From NCBI GenBank assembly GCA_007844125.1, contig CM017561.1:59361715-59425714 (forward strand): 64,000 bases of DNA, read 5' to 3'. Position 1 is the first letter of the stretch. Every line of letters begins with the position of its first letter. Positions 50,701 through 64,000 of this stretch are shown one piece after another. The notes under the pieces were generated by a model. It saw only the letters and a program-made list of their open reading frames with translations, was not told where the DNA came from and did not search any database. A program made the position numbers and the translations under genes. The DNA comes from Sinonovacula constricta (taxonomy: Eukaryota; Mollusca; Bivalvia; Cardiida; Solecurtidae).

Positions 50701-53100
50701 TAAGATAAAAGTCTTGCATTTTTCTTATCACATTTAGCATTGGATACAAATTGGTCAAATATATATACAGCCAATCTACAAAACAAGCTAAATCCAGTTT
50801 TGGCCCATATGATTATCAGATTAACAGAATAAAAGTAATATATCATGATAAAGAAGAATGTAAAAGGCGTTGGAATTAAAAAAAACACATAGATTTTGTA
50901 TTTATCCATAATCCAAACCTCGGTTAAACTCTTATTATTTAGAACATATTTTATACCTAACTCTGGTACAGTGATCTAAGACATTAAGTCATACTTTGGA
51001 TAGTTACAGTTAGGAATTCTATCATTTTTCTCTCTAACTGTGTCCAATATACATGATGATACGGCAGCTTGAGCAGTCTTGCTGACCTTTAAGTGAGACG
51101 GCAGAGTAGTATTTGCTTCGCGATATTGTTTGTCTTTATTACTTACAATGACTTATGCGGATACATCCTCGGCCTATTATAGTTTTACTATTTTAGGATT
51201 CATAACATATACCGCCTTACAATAAGACATACTGCTTTTAAGTATGTCTTTAACTAGCTTTTCTTATACGTTACCTTTTGGACTGTTTTATTTAAAACTG
51301 TCCTCTCTTTAGAAACGGTTTAGTTGCCGAAGTTTTTATCCGGTGAACATAATATGCTATTTTGCCAGACGTCGGCGCTTACTGTTAGTTTTCTCACTTT
51401 GTTTAGAATGTGCGAGGTTGGATAATTTTATATTTTCCTGTCATAGAACTTTAATGAAAGTAATATTTCTAGCTCTTCGTGTCATTCGCTAAACCAGTTT
51501 GTCTTAAATCAGCATCTTCAATTTTAAGTTTCAATATATTTTGTATTTAAAATGTGAGCAGTGTGTTTCTAGAACTGCTACTTTTGAATATATGTGAAAG
51601 GTTATCAGAATAGTCTAGTTCATGTCAGACGTATGCCTTAGTGCAACATATATGACATACATTACCAATATCTTTGTTTTCGGCAAAAACAATGCTGCCA
51701 GGTCCAGTCGTCGATAGTTGACAACACATATTTTAACGGGCATTTCTTGACGAATTACAAAGTTATCATTTAAAGTGATACAAATCATAACAATATATAC
51801 ATATACGGCGAAGGGTGTATAGTAATAGCTCCTGATAACGTCTGTAATGTTTAGATATGTCATTTGATCTTAAAAAGTTTTTATTTACCCCAAAGTGGTT
51901 TCTTCTTCTGACATCGGTCACCGCGTATTTCTTTCGGGAAACTATGCCAGTGAAAAATTCCATCGCCGCAATATACAAATTATATCTTGGAATATCAATT
52001 TCCAAACCAAATAAAACAGATTGTGCACGAGTAAAAGTGCCCCAGTGAGTATAATTTCGGTGCAAAAGTGGAATGACAAGCAGGCAAATAATAAACTAAT
52101 GCTGAAGCATAGTTGACTTCCGCCAACATTATCTCTGTTTTTCGGAAACCATGCATTTTACACATCTTATTGTTATTATGAAGTGGAATTGTAATCATTT
52201 GATTAAAGCAATACTTCTTTGGACTTTTAAGGCTTGACATGTTAGCAATTACTTTTTATAACATCATTTAGTGATGCAGGACGAGTTATCGCAATTAAAT
52301 ATCTGAACCCTACGGCAGAACAGATTTGTAGTCCACTGGAATGTCGCGTTTTTTATTGCTTCTCTTGTACGCATGTAAATGTAAATTGAACAACAATCTT
52401 CTTGACATGGAATTTACGTACCATAATCGCTTCTGATTGCATCTAATTGCACAATTGACATCTAAACAATTAAGCTAGTAAATGCTTCATCAAATGTTGA
52501 TTAAAGAAAATGTTGAATGCTAATGTAAATATTAAGCGGTTCGTTTCCTAAAGATGGACATTAGATAAAATTAAACTAATTACAATACAGTAAAGTAATG
52601 AGCATTATTAAATATGTATGACTTTATAATTACAGAATCTATTTTATAGGAGCGTTGTCTCTTTAGAAAGATAATCAAGACATTAGTTAAGAAACCAAAC
52701 TTTTAAAGAAGGCTATTAATTCTACAAAGAATTTGTCTTGCGTGAGTGGTGCTTGCGTGCATGTGAGTATTTCACAACTTACCTTTCCGTGATAAGAAAT
52801 CGATGCAAGACGTCCTCATCAATTTTGAAATTTGTAGAGGGCAATGATACTAATACAATGTAAGCACCATGATGTTTTTTTACCATCAATTTTGAAACTA
52901 ACAATAGTTCGAAGTGATTAAAGGTAATTTATTTCCGACATCTACTCTATAATTTTACACTTAATATTATATGTGGTGACTGAAGTTAAGAACGCTTTTA
53001 AAGATAATTTGCGAGCTTGTCATTTTATCATCTGCTCGACGGTAGATAAATAAATAATAAATTTCTTTCATTGAATTTTCTGAAAATTTGATATTTTTTA
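47766..53100. other. Non-coding, nothing recognised
   Basis: About 5.3 kb of AT-rich DNA. A C17-A10 homopolymer pair is at 48325-48351, and a perfect 9-bp inverted repeat (agacatact/agtatgtct) lies near 51225-51250. ORFs near 48167-48603, 50114-50909 and 51615-52240 are short, overlap on opposite strands and carry no motif. The 99-codon - ORF at 51766-52065 is the longest and is also unassigned. Confidence 0.45.
48325..48351 (+). repeat. Poly(C)-poly(A) run
   Basis: Seventeen C followed by ten A, the same architecture as at 31414-31440. Length may be affected by sequencing error. Confidence 0.85.
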
Positions 53101-53162
53101 TTAGAAATGTGATCACGTGATGTCATAGCGTAGAGGTTGATTATTCGTGCGCTGATGGTGAA

Positions 53163-53560
53163 ATGGTGAAAATTTTTCTTTTAGCATAATGTGGATATCT
53201 GGATCTTTTTAGAATGTCTAAAGAACTTTTAAAACACATGTGTAATACATTTGTGGAATTTCACTGGGAATTTATTGCAAATGAAGTAGTTTTTTTTATA
53301 TTTTATCTTGGTAACAAAGGATAACAAAGGAACAAAGGATTTTCCCGCGTCTTGAAAAACAAAAGCTTTTGTAGCAAAATGTAGATATTTGGATCTTTTG
53401 TGCGTGTCTAAAGAACTTCAACAACACTTGTGTAACACATTTGTGAAATTTTCACTGGCATTTATTGCGAATAAAGTAGTTTTTTATATTTTGTCTTGAC
53501 AACAAATGATAACAAAGGAACAAAGGATTTTCCCGCGCCTTGAAAAACAAAAGCTTTCCA
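53163..53560 (+). repeat. ~190-bp tandem repeats in the LINE leader
   Basis: Two head-to-tail units, one with 'gtggatatctggatcttttt' at 53191 and the next with 'gtagatatttggatcttttg' at 53381 (period 190). Both contain 'tgtctaaagaactt', 'acatttgtg.aatttcactgg', 'gataacaaaggaacaaagga' and 'ttttcccgcg.cttgaaaaac'. A third unit starts with 'aacaaaagcttt' near 53549 and breaks off. They lie directly upstream of LINE ORF1, the position of the promoter monomers of some L1-type elements. Whether they drive transcription is unknown. Confidence 0.85.
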
Positions 53561-53755
53561 TCGAAAGTGCCGAGTGTTTTTCGATGTTAATATAACAAGC
53601 GTTGTTTTTTATTATATTTCACAACTCTAATGACGAACAGAGACATAAAACAAGAAGAAACGTAACCTCTCTTCCCCTGATGACTCTTCTTTGAACCCTG
53701 GTAAACGGCTGCAGGAGGGTCCCTATCCACCTCGACTTTATACGCCGATGCAGCT

Positions 53756-54735
53756 ATGGCCTCTCCGGGGTCACAGACGTTCATCCCAGCTATGAACTTG
53801 GCGAGTTTGGGTCCATATAGTGCTTATCAGACCCCAGCGGGAGCCTTTTACAGCCCTGTACTCACTCCGATACAGCTCCAGTCTGGTAGTTTTCAACATG
53901 CGTCAGGTCAGTCTCCCCTACTCCCTCAGTCCCAAGATAGCTTTGGCCAGATTCTCAACAGATTTAACTCACTTGATAAACGTCTTGAAAAGCTCGACTC
54001 TATTGAAAAGCAGCTGACCAACATGAACTCTAAAATTTCTAACATAGATCGTCGGGTTTCGTCGCTTGAGTCGTCTTCTAAAGACATTTCCTCCCGTTTA
54101 ACTGAACTCGAAGCAACCCATGCATTTGACACCAGTGTATCTGATGAAATTAGCAGAAAACAGGCTGACATCGACAAAACTTTAAAATTCGAACGAGATC
54201 GTATATCGAAGCTTGAAAATAAGCTGGCTGCTGCTAATTCCGTCCAGGAGGCAATCACTGATCTAAAGTCCAGATCTATGCGAAACAATCTCCTATTCTT
54301 CGGCTTTCCGTAATGCTCATCCGTTGAGGAGAGACGATCAGAGAACTGTGCACAAACTTTGTACAATTTCTTTCGTGACACTCTAAAGATTGTTAATCCA
54401 TCTGACACTATCAAGATTGAGCGTGCTCATCGCTTAGGGAGATAGATTACTCCAAGAAACGCCCGATTGTCGCAATGTTTAATCACTTTCCTGATAAACA
54501 GTTGATTAAACAGAAGTTCCGTGACGCCGACAACCAGTCGTCGACTTCTGATCCCTCCCGTATCCGGTGCAGTGAACAATTTCCACCTATCATACAGGAA
54601 CGCCGGAAAAAACTCATCCCAGCCATGATCAAGGCCAAGCAGAAAGGTCGGACGGCGTACCTGGCATACGACAAACTGTTTATCAATGGTGTAATGTACA
54701 ATGTCAACAACATAAACTCTTCTGGATATAACTAG
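53756..54735 (+). pseudogene. LINE ORF1 (nucleic-acid chaperone type), broken
   Basis: ATG at 53756. Residues 1-60 are Pro/Ser/Gln-rich and low in complexity. Residues ~65-150 form a heptad-rich coiled coil ('FNSLDKRLEKLDSIEKQL' and 'RRVSSLESS'). From ~170 an RRM-like domain starts with 'RSMRNNLLFFGFP'. A TAA at 54311-54313 cuts the frame there. The same frame continues with 'TLYNFFRDTLKI' and 'IKIERAHRLGR', then a TAG. A one-base shift near 54445 moves to the frame with 'KKRPIVAMFNHFPDKQLI' and the C-terminal domain, ending at the stop 54733-54735. In related LINEs this protein binds element RNA in an RNP. At least one stop and one shift make it non-functional here. Confidence 0.85.
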
Positions 54736-54743
54736 GACACTGA

Positions 54744-57700
54744 AAGAAAACAGTTAAGATTTCTATTTTGGAATATCCAGGGTATTAAAAACAAATTGAA
54801 TGACTCTGATTTTGACATTTTGTTATTTACTGAAACATGGCACTGTAAAACAACAAATATTTACATCGAAGGGTATGATTATTATAGCTGTCCTCGTCCA
54901 AATTTCTCCGCAATGCTAAACGTTCTAGTGGCGGTGTCATTGTTTATTTTAAAACTGATTACAACAAATATGTGAAACTAATAGAAACAAATAGCAATGG
55001 TTATATATGGTTTAAAATAAGTAAAGAAATATTGCTTAACTCACAAGATGCATATCTCTGTACGTGTTATATTCCTCCTGAAGACTCAAATGTTTATAAA
55101 AATGTTAAGTCTCCACTGCACGAATTCTGCTTTTTTGATCAGTTGTGTATTGATATTCGAAAATACATCGACCGTGGTAATATTTACCTAACGGGCGATT
55201 TTAATGCACGCACGGGTGAGCACCAAGACTACGTTCCTAAAATACGTTTAAACTGTTTTGTTAATACACCTGACGCAGATGTCCTACCATGTAACTTACC
55301 TGCACGCAAAAATCATGATAAACTTTGTAACAACTTCGGTTTAAAATTGTTAACTCTGTGTAAAGAAAATAAGCTATCCATTTTAAACGGTCGGTTAGAA
55401 AAAAGGTCATTTTACATATCATGATGTACACAGAAATAAGCCTGTGGCTAGCACTGTTGATCATTTGATTTGTAATACGGATAATTACGAATCAGTTGGC
55501 AATTTGTGTGTGTGTGTGATATTTCTGAGTTTTCAGACCATTGTTGTATTGTATTTTCGCTGAATGTAAATAAAGCTGATGCTTCTTGCAATAACCCATT
55601 TGTACAGGAGAAAATTACTTGGGATACCTTGCACAAAGTTGTATTCCATGCAAATCTTTTTTCTAAAGCTGATGATTTTAATCTTTTAAATGATAAGTTA
55701 TTGTCTGGTGATATTAACATTAATGAATGCATGGATGGCTTTTCGTCACTTATGCATGATATTTCCCTTAAAACATTTGCCAAATTAATATCTCACAAGT
55801 CTAATAAATCAAAACATTTTAAACCTCCTTAGCTTAACAATGAGTGTAAATTAGCAAACAATGCCTTCTATGATGCTAAAAGACTATTTTATTGTGCCAA
55901 TAAAGATGAAAATAAGTTAAAACTTCTCCATGCTCGTAATAACTTGTGCTATGCCAAAAGGCGGGCTAAACGATTATTTTTCAATAAAGAAAAGTCTAGC
56001 TTAGCACGCATTAGTAAATCTTCGCCTCGAGAGTTTTGGAAATATATCAAAAGATTTAATAATAAAATACCAAAAACCAACTGTGATGTTGATAATAATG
56101 ACTTATTTAATTACTTTGCCAAAGTATCCAACATTAAAGAGGGTCAGTTTAATCCCTCCGATCATGGTGATATTAACAATGATGATGTATCTGTAGATGA
56201 ACTTGATTGTTATATTAGTGTTGAAGAAGTTAAGAAAACAATTCGTTCTGTATCTCGATACAAAGCTTGTGATTATGAGAACAATGTTGCTGACTTTTTT
56301 ATAGATGCTTGTGAATTTATCTCACCTTTGTTATGTTCTATATTTAACAATATGTTTACAAATTGTGTTTACCCATCTTCGTGGTCTAAATGTGTCATAG
56401 TTCCGATATATAAAAAGGGTGATAAATCTGATCCAGCCAGTTATAGAGGCATTACATTAGTCAATGTCACAGCAAAAGAATTTTCACTTATACTTAAAAA
56501 TAGAATAAACAAGTGGTGTGAGTCAAATATTGTATCTACGATGGTCAGTTTGGCTTTCGTGATAGTCATTCTACTGCTGAAGCTGTCTTCTTACTTCATG
56601 CTATTATTCAAAAGGTTCTTGACAAGAAGTCAAAGCTATGGTGTGTCTTTGTCGACTACCAAAGAGCATTTGATTCGGTTAATCGAGATGCTTTATGGCT
56701 TAAACTCGTGAAGTCTGGCATCAGTTGTAAAACGACTAACATGATCAAACTTATTTAAAATGATGTCCAGTCTTGTGTTAAATTGTTGTCTTCTTCTGGT
56801 GTTGATTTTTTTTAATGTCACAGTAGGTTTAAAACAAGGGGAGCCACTCTCTCCTCTTTTATTTATTCTGTTTACTAATGATATATATAATTCTTTTGAT
56901 ACTGATCAACTTACCACCAAAGATATTGAACTTTTGTCTATGTATATGTTGTTATTTGCCTATGGAATTGCTCTGTTTACTACTGATCATGTTAGTCTAC
57001 AAGCACAATTAAACTTATTGTATGGATATTTACTTAAGTGGGGTCTGAAAATTAATGTAGACAAAACTAAAGTGTGTGTCTTTGAGAAGAGAAAGACTGT
57101 AAGAAACATTTATTTTCATATTAACAATGAACTTGTTGAGTTGGTAGATAACTTTACATATTTAGGTGTAAACTTTAATTTTAATGGTAATTTATCTAGT
57201 GCAGTAAAGGTTTTGCATGATCAAGCTTTAAGTGCCTATCATAGTTTATTTGTTCTTTTTGATAAGATATCACTTGATGTAAAAACTAAGATATCCTTAT
57301 TTGATTCCATGGTTGTACCGATTTTACTGTATGGATCTGAAGTGTGGGGTGTATACAACTACAAAGATGTAGATAAACTCCACCTTAAATTCCTTAAGTC
57401 ATTATTAGGTGTCAGAAAACAAACACCAAATTCCGCTGTATATGGCGAATTTGGTAGATTTCCTTTATCTGTTATCTGTAAACTCAGATCATTTAAGTTC
57501 TGGGTAAAAATTATGAAAAACAATAGTTCACCCTTGTATAGAATGTACTGTGATCAAGTTAATAATATAAGTGGGTCATGCTGGGCCAAACGCATACATT
57601 AATTGTTAGACGATCTAGGATGTAGAAATTATAGAACTTACTTTGATGTCAATGTCAACTATTATCCTATGTTAAAACAGAAATTTTGTGATCAGTATAT

Positions 57701-58125
57701 CCAAGAATGGAATGCTTGTATTAATAACTTACCAAAATTAACTTTGTATTGTAGATTTAAAAAGACATTCGAATTAGGGAAATACATTGTTTCTGTTTAC
57801 AATTATGATCTTAGAAGACATATTAGTTGTTTTAGACTATCTTCACACAAATTAGAAATAGAGACTGGTAGATATAATGGTGTTACAAGAGAAAATCGAA
57901 TATGTAAAGGTTGTACATCTAATATGTTTGAAAAGGAATTTCACATCCTTTTATGTTGCGCTATGTAAAAAGATCTACGAAAAAAATATTTAGGAAATAC
58001 ATCTTGGCCAACGATTAATATGTTTGAATGTCTAATGTCAACAAAATCTAATAAGAAATTGTTAAATATTGCAAAATTTATAAAAGAAGCCAATGTTCTT
58101 AGAAGTAATTCCCTGGTTAGTTAAC
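54744..58125 (+). pseudogene. LINE ORF2 (endonuclease-reverse transcriptase), broken
   Basis: Endonuclease: 'FWNIQGIKNKLND' (54765), 'LLFTETW' (54823), 'TGDFNAR' (55191), a 'STVDHLI' equivalent near 55450 and 'SDHCCIVF' near 55530. RT: 'YKKGDKSDPASYRGITLVNV' (56410), motif A 'FVDYQRAFDSVNRDALW' (about 56650), motif B 'GLKQGEPLSPLLFILF' (56826), motif C 'LFAYGIALF' (about 56950) where active elements have FADD, motif D 'WGLKINVDKTKV' (57040). A C-terminal knuckle 'CKGC...EFHILLCC' follows near 57905, then 'WPTINMF' and a final stop near 58122. Damage: frameshifts near 54908, 55410, 56540 and 56815, and stops at 55830, 56756, 57601 and 57966. The RT Asp pair replaced by Tyr-Gly alone would abolish catalysis. 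Confidence 0.9.
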
Positions 58126-58310
58126 TGTTTTCTCTTTTGTCAATCAGTTGGTTTACAATTTCTATACTGTATACTCGATATGATTTCTTATTATATTTTG
58201 CACTGTTTGTAAACCTGTTTGCCATGACCACTGTTTGTAAATTTTGTATATGGTCAAAGGCGTAGCTAATGCCGATTACCAATAAACTTTGAATTGAATT
58301 TTTTTTTTTA

Positions 58311-58481
58311 TAAATTTATAAATTAAAAATTAAAATTAATAAATTGAAAAAAAATTTACAGACACATAATACAATAGGGCGCCCGTGTCGTTGTGGTATC
58401 GTCGACCGGGTGCGTACGTCGTTTAGAAAAGCTAAAACAGCGTACGACATGTATTTCTAAGACAAATACAAATACAAACAG
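58311..58481. other. Non-coding right flank of the LINE
   Basis: Low-complexity AT/AAAT sequence to about 58350, then a GC-richer stretch (58378-58445) with 'gcgcccgtgtcgttgtggta' and 'cgaccgggtgcgtacgtcg'. The latter could be remnant element sequence. Nothing was identified. Confidence 0.4.
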
Positions 58482-58724
58482 ATGACAGAACAATTCGAAT
58501 CAAAGCAGTCAAATGAAAATGTATGCCAATATCTAAGGAAAGATACTAGAGTTCTGAGTGAGCCTGACGCGAAAATAAATACACCGTTAAGTAATCTTAT
58601 ACAGAGAATAATATTAAATACACTATCAGAAGAAAAGAATGTGTGCCTACGGAAAAGCGCGAAATATTTGTCCAAATTAATGAGGTTTATTAATGTAATG
58701 CTGAAAAACATATATAAATTGTAG
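58482..58724 (+). CDS. Hypothetical 80-residue ORF, low confidence
   Basis: ATG at 58482; the frame is open from a TAA at 58458-58460. The product is hydrophilic and charged, with 'MTEQFESKQSNENVCQYLRK', 'LSEPDAK' and a basic C-terminus ('KNIYKL'). Its composition looks more protein-like than most ORFs in the window. It has no recognisable motif, no promoter or splice context and no homologue elsewhere in the window. It may be a remnant of a mobile element next to the LINE, or chance. Confidence 0.2.
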   Translation: MTEQFESKQSNENVCQYLRKDTRVLSEPDAKINTPLSNLIQRIILNTLSEEKNVCLRKSAKYLSKLMRFINVMLKNIYKL

Positions 58725-60915
58725 TTCTTGTTTGTCAGTCCTATGGTAGGTGTGGTTTCTTATTCTCACGAAAATTCACAAGACTAACAAATGTGATTAC
58801 CTGAACGGTAGAAGATAGTAAATTGTTTACCACAATTAAAAGCAATCTTCAAATCCAATAGGTAGGTATGATTAACATCTATTTACTGGTATGGTGAGTG
58901 TAAGTGATACTCTTTGTTCAGCTAAACTAGTATTATGTACATGTACCTACTGTTGGTAGTCCCATTTTGATGGGATGGTTTTATTAAACCTGATTTGCAC
59001 TGATGTTTGTGCCGTTATCAAGCACCAGCATCAAGTGCTAGGTTGGAGTGTCTGTAAACCTCAGTCAGACATTTTACCTAACAAATATATAACTGCTTTT
59101 GTGAAATTTCTGGTATCAGTGTTTTGCCACCTTTCTATTTGATTCGAGTGTTTGTAATTTTGTGTTTAAGTGTTTTGTTTAAATTTTATACATGTTGTTA
59201 TTCGTTTAAAATTCTTTTTGTATTTAACTATCACACTTAAGACAAAACAAACATGCTTGTGTTGGTAGACTCATTGCTAAAGTCATAAGCGGTAGATTGA
59301 TATAAAGACTTATCAATGACATTAAAAGAAAAGACATAAATAAACTTTTCTGTCAATTTGTTTGGCAACCCCGTGCATAAAACTTAAAATCCAAAATAAA
59401 GATTGCCTTTACTATCATGTTTCTGTCAATTCATCTCGTCCTTATACTTGTCTCTTTTAACAGCACTAGTGATATATGAAACTTTTGATTGATTTAAATC
59501 CATGTTTTAGAGATAGACGACTATGTCTACGCATTCTTCTCAGATATAATAAGTAATTCACTGTCGGTAGTTACGATTTATTTTAGATGCGCATACGTCA
59601 TATCAAAGTATATTTATATATTATTTTAAAGTGTTACGCATAAAACTAGAATTGAGAGGGCAAAACAAAATTTTTGTTCCTTTTATTTCGGTTAAGCAAT
59701 ACTTAGAAAATGCTTTCACTTGACTAAATAGTGTTACGACTTCGCAACCTAAGATAGCTCGATAACGGAGTGATACATATATAAGTACTGTGTATGGAGG
59801 ACATATAGCAACTAAAAGAGTATCTGCAGTTTAACGGGTCGTGAAAGCGGTGAAATGATAAAATGCCCCAAATTTTGAATGCTCATAACTATGAAGTCTT
59901 TTGTCCGACTCTTCTAAAACTTTCCAAAATTATGTATACATTCTATAAGAACAGAATGGCAAAATATAAACGTGAAAAATTACCTAGAAATACGTTTTCT
60001 TTTCTTAGAAATTTTTTTTTCAGTCATTTTGTGGGGGCAAAAGTTCATCTTCACAGCAAAGCTTATATAAAACAACATTTAGCAGAATTATTAAATACAC
60101 CCTAATGGAGGTAGTATGGAGCTTAAAATTTTGATTACCTTAACCGTGTTTGATAAATCTATCACCATAGTTTTCAATGTCAAAAAAGTAGTCCCTCTTT
60201 GAAACAGAAAGTACATGTGTTTTCACTTGATTTTTAAAGTGTGTTTTTATGCATGTTCTAAACACTCACTATGAAAATTAAGTGAGCTTCTACGTTGAAA
60301 ATTGTTTGAACAAACTTATGTTACAATAAAATTGTGTCTATAAACATATTTCCTGGGCTAAACTGCTCATAACAAAAAATGGTAGTTTTATCAATATTCA
60401 TCAAATTTCACTTTTTTGTGAAGTAATCTTAATAAATTATGATATAATATGTTATAACATTGGTTTTGATGTATGGCATGAATATTTATATGAAAGAATA
60501 ATGAACTTTGAAAATTAAAATTTTATGAAATGTGCCGCTTAAGCGACCCCTTAAATGAACGTTTCTTGTTTCAGTATACATGTAACGCATCGTCATTTAT
60601 AAGTTACCATTTTTTTTAATTAGACTTAGTTAAACTCTTAAAACATAAAATAAAAAACAAGTGTTTTCTTGTATGAAAATGTGCATCGTTCTTAATGTAC
60701 TTTAATCGACTCCCGATAATATTAACTATTTTAGGTCAACAGACTTGGCAGTTACAAAAAATATTCTTAGACACTGCTGATTTCACAAATATGAATTTAT
60801 TAAACAATGTGTGACACAGTGTTCTCTGTAGTACAAGAAGCAATTGTAACTATGCTTAAGATAATGTTGTGTCTACTTAAAAATGTAATTTCTCATTTGA
60901 AATCAAATAAACAAA
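58725..60915. other. Non-coding, nothing recognised
   Basis: AT-rich. An ATG-started 80-codon ORF (59863-60105) has no motif. The interval 59835-60560 has a composition slightly unlike its flanks, which could hint at an unrecognised repeat, but no terminal repeats were found. Confidence 0.45.
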
Positions 60916-61140
60916 CCGGTCTTGGTAGCGCAATCGGTAGAGCGTCGGCTCCAGGTACGGGAGGCCCCGGGTTCGATCCCGGGCCGCGACATTCCAAAGT
61001 CGTTAAAATGGTAGTGGTATAGCTCCCTTGCTAACGCTCAAGCAAATATAAGGGTAGTTCCACGACTGGTTGGCCCGGTGTCAGGATAATGTGACTAGGT
61101 GTGGTATCATGCCTGGTGTTCACGGCATTCTATACATAGT
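60916..61140 (+). mobile_element. tRNA-derived SINE with intact A and B boxes, tail lost
   Basis: The head begins 'ccggtcttggtagcgcaatc', with the A box at 60926-60937 and a canonical B box 'ggttcgatcc' at 60970-60979. The body follows: 'gtcgttaaaatggtagtggt', 'ctcccttgctaacgctcaag', 'gggtagttccacgactggtt', 'ggcccggtgtcaggataatg', 'gtgttcacggca'. Similarity to the 20481-20793 copy fades after about 61130, so roughly the last 90 bp of the family is missing or decayed. It cannot be a functional tRNA: the acceptor ends do not pair and the head continues directly into the SINE body. It is the youngest-looking head of the copies here. Confidence 0.92.
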
Positions 61141-61219
61141 ATAATCAGATTTATCCACTTCAAAAGCGCCACGATATATTCAACATAAACAAAATCAGAT
61201 TGAATACATGTACCTACAG

Positions 61220-61236
61220 GTGTGTGTGTGTGTGTG
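61220..61236 (+). repeat. Short (GT)n tract
   Basis: Eight GT units followed by a G run. Confidence 0.85.
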
Positions 61237-63631
<2,395 letters not shown>

Positions 63632-63637
63632 ATATAC

Positions 63638-63875
63638 TTTAAAGTTGGTAGTAGTGGCTTCCCTCCTAACGCTCGGGGCCAAGTGGATATCATTACGCCT
63701 GACTCGTTGGTGTCAGAATAAGTGACTGGTCGGATTCAGTCTCTGGGCACCTCATAAGTGCCCCTGTGCTATAATGATAGAAATTTTACCGCAGAGTATC
63801 TGAAAAAAAACAGTTATTGTATTTTGCTTTACATATCTGGAATAATGTTGGTGGGGCGATAACCAATACAAACAG
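63638..63875 (+). mobile_element. SINE-related sequence, head replaced by the TA tract
   Basis: Resembles the SINE body and tail: 'ggtagtagtggcttccctcc', 'taacgctcgg', 'ctcgttggtgtcagaataag', 'tgactgg', and later 'tatctggaataatgttggtg' and 'gggcgataacca', compared with 'ttgttggtgggacgataaac' in the reference. It differs in the middle, so it is probably a second subfamily. No A or B box is present on the left; the (TA)n tract begins where the head should be. Confidence 0.65.
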
Positions 63876-64000
63876 TAAGGAGCAGATCATTTGTCTTTTA
63901 TTTCACTGTTCAAGAAAAAATATACTCATGTTAATGATGGTGTAATATCACATTTGGAACAGTCTACAAGTCAATGTGGTCACCTACCAATATGGATTAA

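Larger units (their letters stand above)
53163..58310 (+). mobile_element. Near full-length, inactivated non-LTR retrotransposon (LINE)
   Basis: About 5.1 kb in the order: tandem-repeat leader, ORF1 (coiled coil plus RNA-binding-type domain), ORF2 (apurinic-type endonuclease, reverse transcriptase, C-terminal Cys/His knuckle) and a 3' UTR. The 3' end reads 'aataaactttgaattgaatt' followed by a T run at about 58299-58309. No RNase H domain was recognised. The arrangement fits the Jockey/CR1/L2 side of the LINE tree, but the clade cannot be fixed by eye. Both ORFs carry stops and frameshifts, and the RT catalytic pair is lost. The left end is uncertain (it may start up to about 100 bp earlier), and no target-site duplication was recognised. 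A truncated relative lies at 7437-7975. Confidence 0.9.

Noticed and set aside
51615..52240. Cluster of overlapping ORFs on both strands
   Set aside because: Mutually overlapping, short, and without motifs or splice context.
53660..53710. Hammerhead-ribozyme-like 'ctgatga' in the LINE leader
   Set aside because: The matching GAAA box and the required stem arrangement are absent; only the 7-mer is present.
60916..60993. A functional tRNA gene
   Set aside because: The A and B boxes are good, but the 5' and 3' ends do not pair as an acceptor stem and the sequence runs into a SINE body also found at 15.9 and 20.5 kb.

Overview
The window looks like nuclear DNA from an invertebrate animal, most probably a mollusc and perhaps a bivalve. 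That assignment is an inference. It rests on AT-rich sequence with very few long ORFs, a spliceosomal intron with canonical GT-AG ends, an animal class A GPCR, a tRNA-headed SINE family, a non-LTR retrotransposon, a Tc1-like transposase remnant and many microsatellites. Nothing suggests bacterial, viral or organellar DNA.

Only one gene is confidently intact: a two-exon, 368-residue rhodopsin-class, peptide-type GPCR on the + strand (25986-29625). It has a TATA box, a minimal upstream ORF, a 2.5 kb intron that splits the Arg codon of the DRY motif, and poly(A) signals downstream. One further stretch on the - strand (46216-46383) reads like a short terminal exon, but I cannot assign it.

Layout. 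1-18 kb: an old, much-diverged tandem duplication. Copy A lies at about 0.46-11.0 kb and copy B at about 11.85-17.9 kb. It seems to carry no coding gene. Copy A holds two insertions, a 5'-truncated LINE tail and a 65-bp element, whose sites are empty in copy B. 18-25.8 kb: non-coding DNA with a full-length SINE and dispersed-repeat copies. 25.9-29.8 kb: the GPCR. 30-44 kb: a 26-bp minisatellite of about 1.16 kb, a compound TCTA/TC/TA tract, a second paralogous block pair, a tRNA-like SINE remnant, a Tc1-like fragment and a long CA/CACG tract. 44-53 kb: mostly featureless apart from the candidate exon. 53.1-58.3 kb: a nearly full-length but dead LINE with 190-bp tandem repeats in its leader, a coiled-coil ORF1 and an endonuclease-RT ORF2. 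58.3-64 kb: non-coding DNA with two SINE copies and a TA tract.

Apart from the GPCR, the window is a record of mobile-element and repeat activity. I found no operons, CRISPR arrays, rRNA genes or functional tRNA genes. Similarity statements are by eye; no alignment or database search was run.
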